A stretch of DNA of 64,000 nt. Source: Cylindrotheca closterium. Lineage: Eukaryota; Bacillariophyta; Bacillariophyceae; Bacillariales; Bacillariaceae. Below, in pieces: positions 52,682-63,535 of this stretch. The notes under the pieces are model-generated. The model did no database searches, was not told where the DNA came from, and worked only from the letters and a program-made list of their open reading frames with translations. The stretch lies in the NCBI GenBank assembly GCA_933822405.4, contig CAKOGP040001803.1:335687-399686 (forward strand), written 5' to 3'. The position numbers were made by a program, and so were the translations under genes. Within the stretch, counting starts at the first letter, position 1; each line of letters begins with the position of its first letter.

Positions 52682-55600
52682 TCACCGTCTCCTCCCTTCA
52701 GCAGCTGCGGCAAGATCACTACCGAGCCCTAGGCCAGCCCAAATGTCATTTCCATTATTCTCATACTGCAAAAATGACTCCTTCTTACTTGCGGTACTTC
52801 GAGCGACGGCTCGAAGTGCTGCAAGGTTAAAGCCGATCACATCGCGAGACTCAGCTAGACGAAGGCGTACTAGCTTCGAAAGCTCGCGAATTGGTACACT
52901 CATTCCTCGATTGGTCAAGATCTATTGCACAGCGCAAACGATGTGAGTGATTTAGACTGCTACTTCTCGGATATTTGGACGCAGCAACTGTCAACATACC
53001 TGATTTTGATGCGTTTTCACAAGGAAAATGCCAACACGAGAGCATATTTCGACACCACGGCCTCTTCTGAGAAGAATGATCAAGTAGTACAAAAGTCTTT
53101 CAACATGTGAAAGGGGGAGAACAAGCAAACTTTGCTCGAGTTCCGCCTGCCTTATCGTCTTCAGAACCCAAAGCATGTATAGTGGCGGCTCTTTCCCAAG
53201 TAGAAGCGGGTTTGGCATGCGTGTCTTGCCTGGATTGCTACGGCGGAAGGCTGCGCTTTCTTTTGTTTCCTGATCTGCTCTTTCTAGCGCTTCCATGATT
53301 CTATCTCCTGCAGCTACACTAAGGACACTCTTTCTCACCGCCGCTTCACTCTGGGGTTCGTCTCCCATGCCTTCGTTTTTGTCGGCATCACCTTCCCTTT
53401 GCTTGAGTAACTTTGCCGTGTCCTGCTCATCTTGATCAACACGGTCAAAGATTTGTTCAAGTTCGCGTTCTCTTTCCTCTTCCAAAAACACAATATCCTT
53501 TGTTCGTTCCCATACCCTAACTTGACGATCCATTCCACCAGTCAAGATGAATGCGCCAGTTCTACTGATCGCAAGACAGCTAACTTCTGCGAAATGCCCA
53601 TTCAAGACAAGGATTTGCTCAAATCGATCTCCATCCCAATATCTGACAGTTCCATCTTTGCTCGTTGTGAAAAAGTTGTGCGATCGTTTGACAAATCGAA
53701 GATCAGTTACAGACTCCTCGTGTCCATGTAGTGTTCGATGAGTGTCTCCAAAATCAAGCCCCCAGATCTTCACTGTCTTATCGGCACCAGAAGAAGCCAG
53801 AATGGAATCGTCATCAGCCGCATCAAGAGCCAAAGCCGGAAGCTTATGTCCGTACAAACTCAAGAAGAACTTGAGCGTATCTTCGAAGAAGACTTTGATT
53901 GTAGAATCAAGTGACGAAACGAAAACCATGCGCTTCGAAGGATCGGTAGAGTGGGAGTAGCGAACTGCAACCACGTCATCAGTCATCTCAAGTGTGCGTG
54001 TTTGCGTCAACATAGGTGTGTCCGAGTCTTGCTCCGCTTCTATCTCCCAGAACTTCACTGTCTTGTCAGCAGAACCTGTCACCAACGCAATCGCGGGCTG
54101 CTTCGCTGTTGGTCGACGGATGTCGATGCTCCAAATTGCTCCATCATGTGCATTTTCTTCGTAGTCAACAACCTCCCCAGCTGCAATATCGAGCAGAAGA
54201 AGGTGTCCCTCCCTTGTTCCAAGAACAAGATGGGTGTTTCCTGGAAGAAAAGTTGCACAGAGTCCATAACAAGGCTTATCGTCAATCGACGGAGTAAGGG
54301 ATTGAGTGCACGATCTTTTCGCGACATTCCAAATCTTGGTGCTTGTCTTTGACACTGTACAGGCAAGTGAGTCGTCTGACGAAATCTGGATTCCGCGAAT
54401 TCCAGTTGGATGTCCCAATTGGTTCATGGTTGACACTTTGTTGGCGTGAACAGTAGCCTCTTTTCCTTCACTGAAGTAGTCATGAGATGAACTCTAACTG
54501 ATATGGGACCTGACACACACATACACTTACGTTGCGGCTTTTCGAATGAGGACGTGCACTTCCAGAGCGTTTGTCGATAAGGAACATACGACCCTGACAC
54601 CTCCGCCTTGCTCCTTGTAGGGCACAAATATGAATGATTTTACCTTGTGGGTGGCTCTTACTGTTCCGAAATATTCGAACTCATCTGATGCCTTGATTTG
54701 CTCAGGGGAAAGTTCTCGGTCAAGGGAAGCTTTCTCTGCTACTTCTGATTTCTCGTCTTCTGATTCTGGATCATCTAACATTCCACGCTTCTGGCCCTTG
54801 GATCCTTGATCAACCTTGTTCTCACTTTGTTTCGACTTTTCTTTTCGACGCCTCAAACGCCTTTGTTTCTTTTTGAAAGATTCTTGGACTGTGCGAATCA
54901 AATATACGTCAACATCTTTTGAATTGGCGTGAAGTACCCCAACGTACTTCCCATTGGGATGGAAATGAATACATGCAATCCGTTCTGCCGAGCTTGAGAC
55001 ATTAGGTGGCGGAGAAAGGGTTCCCATGTAATGGCAAACATCATCTACGCTTTCCAAGTTCTCAGCTTCCAAATACTTCATAGCGGTGTCTCCATCTTTT
55101 TCGATCTTCTCGTCACTGTATCGCTTGGGAGTCTTCACAGCCCATACTCTAGCCTGCCCATCACTACTCCCCGTGATCAGTCTTATTCTGTCGTCATCCG
55201 TGGCGTCGATACCCCCTGCTGATAGTGGGTTCGAACCTGGAATGAGCTGAAGAGCAGCGCCCCATACCTCGCCCCTATGGATAGGAATGGTTTGGATGCA
55301 GCATTGGCCATTCAGATCCCAAACCTTCACAAGACCGTCCAAACTTGACGTTATCAACATATCCAAAGAAGAGGGTTCGATTTTGGCAAAGTTCATATCA
55401 GTGATACCACCTTTGTGACCCAGTAAGCGGTAGAGACCAGATTCGGCAATTACATCCCACAAAACTACAGCACCATCACTTGAACCAGATGCTAGGCGAC
55501 TGGCGTCCTTTGTATCGAATGCTATTGATCGAACAGGAGATCCAGAATGACCATTGAGAACCAGAGGCTCTCTCATGACGAAATCATCTTGACCATAGGA

Positions 55601-56011
55601 TTCCTGCAATAGACTTTGCACTAGCCCGGGGCCCCTATCTGATTGCATTTCTTCTGTTGTGACATCGAATACCCGAACAGCCCCATCGACCCAGCCGGTA
55701 GCCACTTTACAACTCTCATGGTGATCTTGAATGGAAACATCCAAACAAACAATTAAATCACTGTTCAAGGCTCGTCCTGTTCCTACCCCACCAGTTAGCT
55801 CTTCTCTGTGACCAATCTTGATGGTAGCTTCTGTTGTCCGTAGATGAAATCCCATACACAGGCTCCCAGCAGTTGTGAGTAGAATCGGTCTCTGTCTGGA
55901 ATCCGACCCAAACGCTAGAATGGAGTTCGACTGTGGTGCTTTGGAAGAAGCTGAAGAACTGATCAATCCAAAAGAATCGGCACATTCATAACGAAGATAG
56001 GTGTGTTGCAT
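52682..56011 (-). CDS. WDR3: WDR3/UTP12 small-subunit processome protein
   Basis: Exons 54531..56011, 53000..54470 and 52682..52921 (introns 60 and 78 bp) give 1063 aa. The start MQHTYLRYECADSFGLISS aligns with WDR3. Two seven-bladed WD40 propellers follow (about 50-420 and 500-800); RLASGSSDGAVVLWDVIAES and TLKFFLSLYGHKLP, DKTVKIWGLDFGDTHRTLHG are nearly identical to the human protein. The C-terminal Utp12 domain (about 885-1045) includes ELEQSLLVLPLSHVERLL and, in exon 3, LRLAESRDVIGFNLAALRAV. It is a U3 snoRNP/UTP-B component needed for 18S rRNA processing in the nucleolus. The three separate frames are one gene: each junction preserves phase and family sequence. Confidence 0.95.
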
Positions 56012-56188
56012 AATTCCGATTGTGTGTGGAAACTGTTGGTCTGTTATAGTGATGGCCCAAACGGACGCAGGACAAACTAACCGCCCAACTTTCGTGCCAA
56101 TCGTGATCTGAAATCATCAAGCAATCATGAATGACCACATTCAACACATCACAATACCTATATAAGCAATCTAACGCACTTTCGGAGG

Positions 56189-56659
56189 ATGATCGGTAGA
56201 GTACAAAGATGTTTCCTAGCGCTGGTTGCTGCTACCATTATTCTTGGGGTATCTGCAATCAGCCCGTTCCCATATTCTCTTGGAGTCCGCGACTCCTTAA
56301 TGATAGCGCATAGTTTTCATAGCCACCCAAAATTTGGCCCTGCTGGTGGCATGCATGGAGCAACATACACCTGTGATGTAGAGTTCTTAACCGACAAGCT
56401 CCATCCTGAAACGAACTGGGTCATTGATATTGGAAAGGCTTCAGATATTGTCTCCGATGTGTTGAAGAAGTATAATTTGAAGAATCTGGATGAAATCTTT
56501 GGAGATAATGTGATGACAACCACAGAATTCATGTCGCGAAAGATACATGATGATATCAAGAGTAGACTGAAAGACGACTGCCGTGACTTCGATGGTGTGA
56601 TTTGCGTTAAACTTTATGAATCCCATAAAGCTTGGGCAACCTATACTGGCCCTCGCTGA
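56189..56659 (+). CDS. Divergent 6-pyruvoyl-tetrahydropterin synthase/QueD-like protein with signal peptide
   Basis: Intronless, 156 aa. Residues 1-23 are a signal peptide (MIGRVQRCFLALVAATIILG). The rest follows the PTPS fold order: RDSLMIAHSFHSHPKFGPAG, MHGATYTCDVEFL, NWVIDIGKASDIVSDVLKKY, NLKNLDEIFGD, TTTEFMSRKIHDDIK and KLYESHKAWATYTGP. In PTPS/QueD the zinc is held by three His (AH plus HGH); here HGA replaces HGH, and the usual LDH and Cys residues are absent. I recall a bacterial subfamily with this HGATY pattern, so bacterial ancestry is possible but unproven. A TATATAA-like stretch at about 56158-56164 is very close to the ATG. Confidence 0.7.
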   Translation: MIGRVQRCFLALVAATIILGVSAISPFPYSLGVRDSLMIAHSFHSHPKFGPAGGMHGATYTCDVEFLTDKLHPETNWVIDIGKASDIVSDVLKKYNLKNLDEIFGDNVMTTTEFMSRKIHDDIKSRLKDDCRDFDGVICVKLYESHKAWATYTGPR

Positions 56660-56714
56660 TGTGAAATATGATTTTGCAAAGTAGGATGAAGTAGGTTCTA
56701 CATTTGAGCTAGAG

Positions 56715-58005
56715 TTACGTGCTATAATCTTCTACATTTCGACGTTGTTTGGATTTGTTCAATTTGACGTGCAATCTCAATGATACATCGCATTTGAATA
56801 GTTCTTTCAAATCATTTTCTGCAGTACTTTGGATCCTATGAAGCGACGAAAGCACTAGCTTTTGATGGCTCTTGGTGAACACCACTAAATCCTGGTGGAT
56901 TATCACCCCATCGTCCACTCTACGAAATAAACGGTTTACCTGGTGCACATTGTGCGGCACTGATCGTAGCACGGCATGGTGAGTGCAAAGGCATCCGTAA
57001 CCAAGGTATCGGGGACATAGACAATGCACTTACGCTCTCTATGTAGAATTCGATAAATTTTCTCTCTGATCAACTCTTGCACTTGCTCAGGTGTTGTCAT
57101 GTTTGTGCTCTTGCCAGGTTCCACAGGCCACGAAGTGCATGGACTAGCTTTTTCCAACAAAAACTCCAATAAATCATCGACACCTTCCTCCTCCAAAGCA
57201 GAAACGTAGAAAACCACAGGCGCTATATTGAGCAGTTGCTCAAACTCCATGCCATTTGCCTCTTTGCCCTTTGTCACGTGATCTGCCAGGCAAGCATCTG
57301 CAACTTCTCCAATTTCCATCGCCAGGTCTATGAGTTGATTCTTGGGGTCCACCAAATCCACTGTAGAGGAGTTGTAAAAGGCAACATAAGCGACAAAACT
57401 CATTATTGAAAAACATATCTTGTCATAATGCATTCACCTTTGTTCAAAACTATCGCAAATTTTGAAGTTTCTCTTGCGTCAACACTCGATTTCTTTCTAT
57501 TTTCATTCACCGTTTCAGATTCTTCGTCGTCGCTGTCTTCTTCGATCCGTCCTTTCGAGTTGATTGCGCCAATCATTAGCTGGACTAGAGCATGTCTATA
57601 ATTATCGGTAAGCGTCCGTGCCGAGTCGACGACCAGTAAACAGAAGTCAACGTACTGCATTTCTGCTGCCGCTGTAATTATTAGATCTCTGTCCAGTCGC
57701 TCTTCCTTGGCGTTTTCCAGTCTCAAAAATCCTGGTGTATCTTTGAAAACAATTTGCGTGTTACCCACTGTGCGAGCACCCAAGACATCAGTTCTTGTTG
57801 TATGTCGTTTTCTCGAGACTGCAGCAACTTTGGTTTGAGTGAGCACATTGAGAAGCTGAGACTTGCCCGCATTCGGTGCTCCAACTATCGCAACATCTAA
57901 TCTTTTCCGCACATTGCTTGCGTCTAACGTAGAAAGCGATTGTTGGAGACTTCTTGCAACCAGTGGGTTGCGTAGCTTTGCAACAGACGACCGAATTGAA
58001 AACAT
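56715..58005 (-). CDS. ERAL1: ERA-type GTPase with degenerate KH domain (ERAL1-like)
   Basis: Exons 57438..58005, 57034..57360 and 56715..56959 (introns 77 and 74 bp) give 379 aa. The G domain (about 35-260) has VAIVGAPNAGKSQLLNVLTQ (G1), the TTRTDVLG switch I, FKDTPGFL (G3) and, restored by splicing, LNKVD (G4). REKIYRILHREL-PHNVHQV links to a KH-like tail (VDDGVIIHQDLVVFTKSHQK and FKCDVSLRLHVKLNKSK). ERA binds the 3' end of small-subunit rRNA and chaperones assembly in bacteria and organelles. A short N-terminal basic, Ser-rich leader (MFSIRSSVAKLRNPLVARSL) suggests mitochondria. An acidic insert lies near 160-175 (EEDSDDEESE). The acceptor at 56960-56962 is needed to keep ELPHNV. Confidence 0.9.
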
Positions 58006-58230
58006 TTTGAATTTGAGTTGATGGATGGAATTCGAATGGGTCTGTTTTTAGAACTGACTTAGTACCAAAAGCCACGTACGTCCTGCATACGGTATAGTCC
58101 ATAGAAACAGATGTTCAATGTGTGACAACTGGAAGAACACATCAATCAAAATTGATGATTCAGTCACAAAATCATCATCATCACCACCATCAACGACCGA
58201 GAATCTCCTTCGCTGGCATACTTTTAAACC

Positions 58231-59508
58231 ATGAGAATTTCCTTCACTGTCACAGTATTTGCTCTTCTAAACGGATGCGCCGTTCAAGGCTTTACGACGG
58301 CGCCAAGGAGATCCTCCTCGTCTCGCACCGTTTCGTCGTTGTCGTCAGCTCCTAGCGAAGAAGATCAAGCCAAACGCATGCAAGAAATACTAGCCGAAGA
58401 GGCCAACAATAAAACAAACATGAAGGCAGCAGCTCAAGCAATGAAGAACATCAAGCCAGAGGATATGAACCGAATGCTTGAGGAAATGGAAAACATGAAT
58501 CCCCTGCAACAGGGTGCTCTGAAGGCAATGGGAATGGATCCAGCAATGATGAAGAAGACCATGGAAATGATGAGAGACAACCCAAAAATGGTTGAGTCAG
58601 CTCAGAAGCTTATGGAAAACATGTCACCCGCTGAACTCTTGGAGCAAAGCCAGGCTGCCCAAAAGCGAATGGCTAATATGACCCCTGAAGCTTTGGAAGA
58701 AACTAGTAAAGCTATCGGTGAGATCCCCCAGGAACAGCTGGATCAAGCAGTTGGGATAATGAAGGAACAGCAAGTACTAAAATCTGAAGAGACAGCTGTT
58801 CCGTCAGTCGGACCAACATCGGATGATAACGAAGTTATTGACAGCATGTTCAAGGTGGCCGAGCTAATGTCGGAACCAGCTACAGGTGGATGTACCTTCG
58901 CTGGATTTGCTTCGTTGCCTGTGATCCAAATGCTTTCTGGTGACCGTGAATTTGATCTCTCACCAAAGGAACTTCGAGAATGCTGGGCGGACGGTGCATT
59001 GGGTGCATCTCGAGTTGATCGCGAAGGTTTTGAACGAGTATGGAAGGAAGTCCAAGACTACTTTGAAGATGACATTATGGGAGAAGCACGAAAAGAGGCC
59101 AAGAAGAGAGTCCAAAAGAAAGCTCGACCAACTGAGGCAAGCTCCGCGTCCGCCCCCACTCCCACAACTACTATTGGCGAAGGCTTGAACCCGGACCAAA
59201 TTAAGGGCATCAATGAGAAAGTGAAGAACCTGTCGGATAATGAAGTAGATGCCGTCCTTGACCAAATGGACAAGATGGGACCAGCTGAAGAAGCCCGTAT
59301 GAAGGCCATGGGCGTGGATCCATCGATCATGAAGAAAACAGCGGAAATGATGAAGAGTAATCCGATGATGCGCAAGGCAGCTCAAGAAATGATGAAGAAC
59401 ATGTCGCCAGAGCAAATGCTTGAAGCAAGTAAGCAAGCCCAACAGCAAATGCAAGGAATGTCAAAAGAAGACATTGAAAAGGCGATGGATCTAAACAGAA
59501 AAAAATAG
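58231..59508 (+). CDS. Plastid-targeted protein with duplicated STI1-like blocks
   Basis: Intronless, 425 aa. MRISFTVTVFALLNGCAVQG followed by FTTAPRRSSSS is a signal peptide and transit region. Two Met-rich helical blocks repeat: about 90-160 (KAMGMDPAMMKKTMEMMRDN, then MENMSPAELLEQSQAAQKRM) and about 345-420 (KAMGVDPSIMKKTAEMMKSN, MKNMSPEQMLEASKQAQQQM). These resemble the Met-rich segments of STI1/Hop, Tic40 and plant OEP61-type chaperone receptors. Between them is an acidic, Trp-containing segment (about 200-285, PKELRECWADGALGASRVDR). A stromal or envelope co-chaperone function is inferred. It is convergent with the 807-aa orphan (91 bp). Confidence 0.72.
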   Translation: MRISFTVTVFALLNGCAVQGFTTAPRRSSSSRTVSSLSSAPSEEDQAKRMQEILAEEANNKTNMKAAAQAMKNIKPEDMNRMLEEMENMNPLQQGALKAMGMDPAMMKKTMEMMRDNPKMVESAQKLMENMSPAELLEQSQAAQKRMANMTPEALEETSKAIGEIPQEQLDQAVGIMKEQQVLKSEETAVPSVGPTSDDNEVIDSMFKVAELMSEPATGGCTFAGFASLPVIQMLSGDREFDLSPKELRECWADGALGASRVDREGFERVWKEVQDYFEDDIMGEARKEAKKRVQKKARPTEASSASAPTPTTTIGEGLNPDQIKGINEKVKNLSDNEVDAVLDQMDKMGPAEEARMKAMGVDPSIMKKTAEMMKSNPMMRKAAQEMMKNMSPEQMLEASKQAQQQMQGMSKEDIEKAMDLNRKK

Positions 59509-59599
59509 TCATATTTCAACTAGGAAGATCTTTTGGATTTGTGTCGTATCATGCACGAAGCTGAAACTGCGTTTGCTTCTACATACTTGGCAGAATCAA

Positions 59600-62023
59600 T
59601 CAGTCGGAATACTCGAAGACTGCAACCGAAGACTCTTTGATGTCATCACTGTCATCTGAATCAGATGACAGCTCGCCCAATCTGAGGGAGGTTACACCTT
59701 CGTCATCTGTCCATTCCAATTCATCGTTCACTGTTGGTTTACCGGTCCCAGTACGAGAAAATAGGTTGCGGTCAACTGTACAAGGAATGGACTTCATTTC
59801 GCGACGCCTCTGCAATCCTGAAGTGTCAAGTTCCTCCAATTCGGATTCGCACTGTTTCGACGAAACTCTCTTTTGCTTTTTTTGCGACGACAAGCTTGCT
59901 CTCGTTCCCAAAGTTGCAGTAACCACTTGTGCCGCGTTGAGGGCAGCTTCTGAAGATCCGACTCCAGAGTTATCGTTCCATTTGTCTTCCAAGTTCACCT
60001 CGATGTTTTCGTTTCTCGTCTCGCTTGGAACGGAACTGTCTTCCTCAGACTGATGTTCAATGGGGCGGTGTCTTGCTTGGAACGCGCTGGTATATACTGG
60101 ATTATACCCCACATTTGAATCCGAGTAGGCAATGGAACCCAAGATTTGCTCCATGGATTCAAAAAAAGGATTCTTTGCGTTTGCATCAATTGTGGAAACC
60201 ACATCGAATGCCCCCGCCTCTTCAATGAAGTGATCTGAGGTGGCCAAGCGCATTAGTATCCCTGTCGAGGGAGGAATGGTCGAACGAAGCAGCAATGGAA
60301 TCTCTTCGGCCATGAGAACAAAAATGTGCTGATGGGAGGATTGAAACAGCCCTCCAGTGTTGGTTGCGGATGGTAAGGATGACGTAATGATTAGTGCTTG
60401 TTCTTTTTGCGACAGGTGATGGAAGAGGGTTTGTACCATTTGGACCATGGCTTGGTGAGATTCCATATCCGCTTGGAGACCAGAACGAACTCGAATGGGA
60501 ACACCATAAAGTAGTGAGGCATCGATGGACTCAATCGGTACCATTTTTGTCACCTCCAGCTTCGATTGCGCCAACAGCTTCAAATCGTTTTGCAATCCCA
60601 CCATCAAGCTGGAATCGAGTGCAAAAGGAATGGTTTTGTATGTGCCATCCAATACCAGTGCCTTGTGAATTGAAGTGTCGCTCGTGTCTGGGAGATTCAG
60701 TGGCAATCGTTGGGGACCTGGAACTTCATCGCGAGACCACTTGCGTAGCATGGACATCATTCCCAAGATGGAATTTTCCACTGTGAAGACGGACATTTCA
60801 ATGGAGGGAATGTGTTGAGTGACATCAAACTGAATGTTGCTGCGATTGGCTCGAAACTCTGCCTCCTCCTTTTCGCGGAGTTGCTGATTGAGTGAGGCAA
60901 TGCATTCTGCCACTACAGTCTGTCGAGGGGGTGGTGCATTTACTTGTTCCTCTTCTGTTTCTCGCTCCCCGTCACTTCTCTTCTCGGCATCATCTTCAGT
61001 GGTCACATTGTCAGAAAATTCATCGTCATTTGTATTAATGATTTGAGCATTGGTCCACAAGACCACAATTTCGATACTGTTCAGTCTGTGTTCGAGAAAG
61101 AATGGTTTACATCGTTCCCAAAAGGCATTCAAACCATCTGCATGGTTGGCTGTGCCAGTGTGGGACAAGAACGAGACGTCATTGGTGAGCAATGTCAAAT
61201 TGTGGCAAGGAGGTGATTCTTGAAAGATGGGACTCTGCATTGCCGAAACCACTATTTGACAACATGGATGAAACCAATCATTAATTTGAACAAAATAACG
61301 ATACGAAATTAGATATTTCTCCAAGGGTAGACAGAGCAGTATTGCTATTCCGTTGCTATTCCACGTACCGTAGTCTCCGAAGAGCTTCCAAGATGCTTTG
61401 GCCGACAAGAGTTTTGGCAAGTGAAAGACCATTCCATCGTTGTTGACCGTCTCATGATTTTCTGGACCTGTTGCTTGGAGTGATTGCGTTGGAATATACA
61501 ACGGTTTCAAATCCGCATTGCTGGGAGAGGAAGAGTGGACTCGAATACTGGACACGCCCTTTTGCGTCTGTTGCAATTCAGAAATGGAAAGGACACTGGG
61601 AGCCACTCCACGGTGTGCTGTCATTTGAAGGAGAGACTGTACATTTTGAATAATATTACTTGAGAGGTCGTTGTCGCGTAGGACTTCCATGAACCGAGTA
61701 TCTACCGCCAACGCTGTTGGGCGACGTCTATTTCCACTTTGCGCAACATTGATGTTCGACGCACATGGCCTCTTTGACGAGGTCTTTTGTGACTTGTGCC
61801 CATCTGTTGATTTTGGAAGCTTAGGAACCGTCGCTTCTAGCTGATTGCAGAAGTCGAGCAAATCTTCGCCCACGAGTTGTTCTTGGTTGGTCTTGGTTGG
61901 AGCTTTGTTAGCTTTCGTTTTTCTAGATGACGAAGGACTGTTGTTTCGACGACGACGTGGGCGTGACCGCTTTACAATGCGTCTTCCTTTGGAAGTCCGG
62001 CGTGGCTCGTAAATCAGTGTCAT
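59600..62023 (-). CDS. Hypothetical 807-aa protein
   Basis: Intronless ORF of 807 aa starting MTLIYEPRRTSKGRRIVKRS; the first 50 residues are Arg/Lys/Ser-rich and nuclear-like. The middle (about 215-610) has regular hydrophobic patterning (ASWKLFGDYGTWNSNGIAIL, EKYLISYRYFVQINDWFHPC, LNSIEIVVLWTNAQI, QALIITSSLP, QHIFVLMAEEIPLLLRSTIP) as in a globular fold, interrupted by an acidic insertion. The C-terminal 150 residues are Ser/Asp-rich (ELEWTDDEGVTSLRLGELSS). I do not recognise a family. The length, uninterrupted frame and the antisense frames being much shorter support a real gene. Confidence 0.75.
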   Translation of the reverse strand: MTLIYEPRRTSKGRRIVKRSRPRRRRNNSPSSSRKTKANKAPTKTNQEQLVGEDLLDFCNQLEATVPKLPKSTDGHKSQKTSSKRPCASNINVAQSGNRRRPTALAVDTRFMEVLRDNDLSSNIIQNVQSLLQMTAHRGVAPSVLSISELQQTQKGVSSIRVHSSSPSNADLKPLYIPTQSLQATGPENHETVNNDGMVFHLPKLLSAKASWKLFGDYGTWNSNGIAILLCLPLEKYLISYRYFVQINDWFHPCCQIVVSAMQSPIFQESPPCHNLTLLTNDVSFLSHTGTANHADGLNAFWERCKPFFLEHRLNSIEIVVLWTNAQIINTNDDEFSDNVTTEDDAEKRSDGERETEEEQVNAPPPRQTVVAECIASLNQQLREKEEAEFRANRSNIQFDVTQHIPSIEMSVFTVENSILGMMSMLRKWSRDEVPGPQRLPLNLPDTSDTSIHKALVLDGTYKTIPFALDSSLMVGLQNDLKLLAQSKLEVTKMVPIESIDASLLYGVPIRVRSGLQADMESHQAMVQMVQTLFHHLSQKEQALIITSSLPSATNTGGLFQSSHQHIFVLMAEEIPLLLRSTIPPSTGILMRLATSDHFIEEAGAFDVVSTIDANAKNPFFESMEQILGSIAYSDSNVGYNPVYTSAFQARHRPIEHQSEEDSSVPSETRNENIEVNLEDKWNDNSGVGSSEAALNAAQVVTATLGTRASLSSQKKQKRVSSKQCESELEELDTSGLQRRREMKSIPCTVDRNLFSRTGTGKPTVNDELEWTDDEGVTSLRLGELSSDSDDSDDIKESSVAVFEYSD

Positions 62024-62311
62024 GTTGCTTCAAGTTGGTTCTCCGTGCCAATACTTTTGGACGTTTGTGATACTGCAAGATCTTTCTTTTGCGAGCTGCT
62101 GGTATGAAGTTCTACTCGTAGCATTATTGGCGCGGAATGAATCGGAACAAAAACCGGGTTATGATCGACTCCTTTGACCTCCAAGTCGATTTAGCACAAC
62201 CAATAAATATAAGCGAAGCCAACAAGATCCAAAAGCCCAATTATCCAAACAATAGAGTACAGTCAGTGGTACCTGATAACCGTACCTGATACAACAAAGC
62301 AAGAAACTCGA

Positions 62312-63386
62312 ATGTTTGGATCGTTGCTACGGTGTTCTAGCTCCAAGCGAATGGCTGGTATGGCAGTAGTGACAATGGCTTCACAGAGTTTGCCGTACAG
62401 AACGACGCATGCAGAAGCTTCGGAAGAGACGAATGACGACAATGACGTTCCACACTTCAGACTGGAACGGAACAAAGATAAAACTTTGTTTCATAACCAG
62501 TGTTTGGAACGGCAAATGTACAAACCAAAACTTCCTTATCCGGCTTGGGATTACAACTGGGATGGAAAGGCAGTTGCCGGCGCAACGGACTTTGAAGGCC
62601 ATCGCTCTGGCAAAGCATGCAAGCAAAAGGGCAAGACCCGACACATCATTTTGGTAAGACACGGACAGTATGAAGAGACCTTTCCTGAAGACGAAAACCG
62701 CAAGCTGACTGCTTTGGGGAGAAGACAAGCTACCAAAACTGGAAAGCGCTTAGGTATGGTGCTTTCGATTTGTCAATGTCTAATGTGTATCATACTAAGT
62801 TCTCTCTCCTTCCTCTGCACCACAATCATACTGTATAGCAACCTGGGCCAAGGGAACTGAAACTTTTGAAAATCCCTACTTCAATGGACCTTGTCCCATC
62901 GTCACCAAAATTCGAGTTAGTAACATGACCCGGGCCAAAGAAACAGCAGAGCTCATTGCAAAAGAAATGCCAAGTACAATAGTAATGGACGAGCCAGATT
63001 CCCTCCTCAACGAGGCACTACCGTCGCCCATGATCCCCATTCGCCCCGACATTACGGGTGCCGAAGAGGAGATTGATGCCAATCATGACCGGATTGAAGA
63101 AGCCTTTCAAAAGTATATTCATCGAACGGATGCTACAGCGGAGGATGATGACGATGGAGATGAGTTTGAAATCATTGTATGCCATGGAAATGTCATTCGA
63201 TACTTCTTCTGCCGAGCTTTGCAACTTCCACCTGAAGCTTGGCTGCGCATGTCCATCTTCAACTGCAGTTTGACCTACCTGATGGTGCGATCTTCAGGGG
63301 TTGTATCAGCACGTATGTTGGGAGACATCGGCCACTTGGATTACGAAGAATCTACGTTTTCCGGAAATCATGGCCTGAAGTGGTAG
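62312..63386 (+). CDS. PGAM5: PGAM5-like Ser/Thr protein phosphatase (histidine phosphatase fold)
   Basis: Exons 62312..62753 and 62839..63386 (85-bp GTATGG..TAG intron) give 329 aa. Residues 1-30 are hydrophobic and basic (MFGSLLRCSSSKRMAGMAVV), compatible with a mitochondrial presequence or anchor, as in PGAM5. The catalytic RHG is in HIILVRHGQYEETFPEDENR (near 115), followed by LTALGRRQATKTGKRL; the second core His is in IIVCHGNVIRYFFCRALQLP. SNMTRAKETAELIAKEMP, IEEAFQKYIHRTDA and LPPEAWLRMSIFNCSLTYLM align with human PGAM5 along the domain. PGAM5 dephosphorylates Ser/Thr/His and regulates mitochondrial dynamics and cell death; the physiological role in algae is unknown. Its head-to-head partner is the 807-aa gene (288 bp). 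Confidence 0.92.
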
Positions 63387-63535
63387 TGGTACTGTAATTC
63401 TCTATTTCACCAGTAGAGCGTCGATGTCTATGGTTGAGTCGAGTGGATCAAACAAGAATTCGATCAAATACTGTACCGTATGTAAAGAGGCCTGTCCAGT
63501 GCAAGCACCTTCTGGTTCGTACTACTCGTACCAGG

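Noticed and set aside
55225..55250. GGTTCGAACC-like T-loop sequence
   Set aside because: It lies inside WDR3 coding sequence and no acceptor or anticodon stem could be paired.
52991..56011. Three separate WD40 or orphan genes on the minus strand
   Set aside because: Phase-compatible introns and continuous alignment to WDR3 show one gene.
56960..57033. Small exon at 56943-56990 ending CACCAG before GTAAAC in the ERA gene
   Set aside because: Reading straight through CACCAGGTAAAC keeps frame and restores the ERAL1-like linker, so no extra intron is needed.
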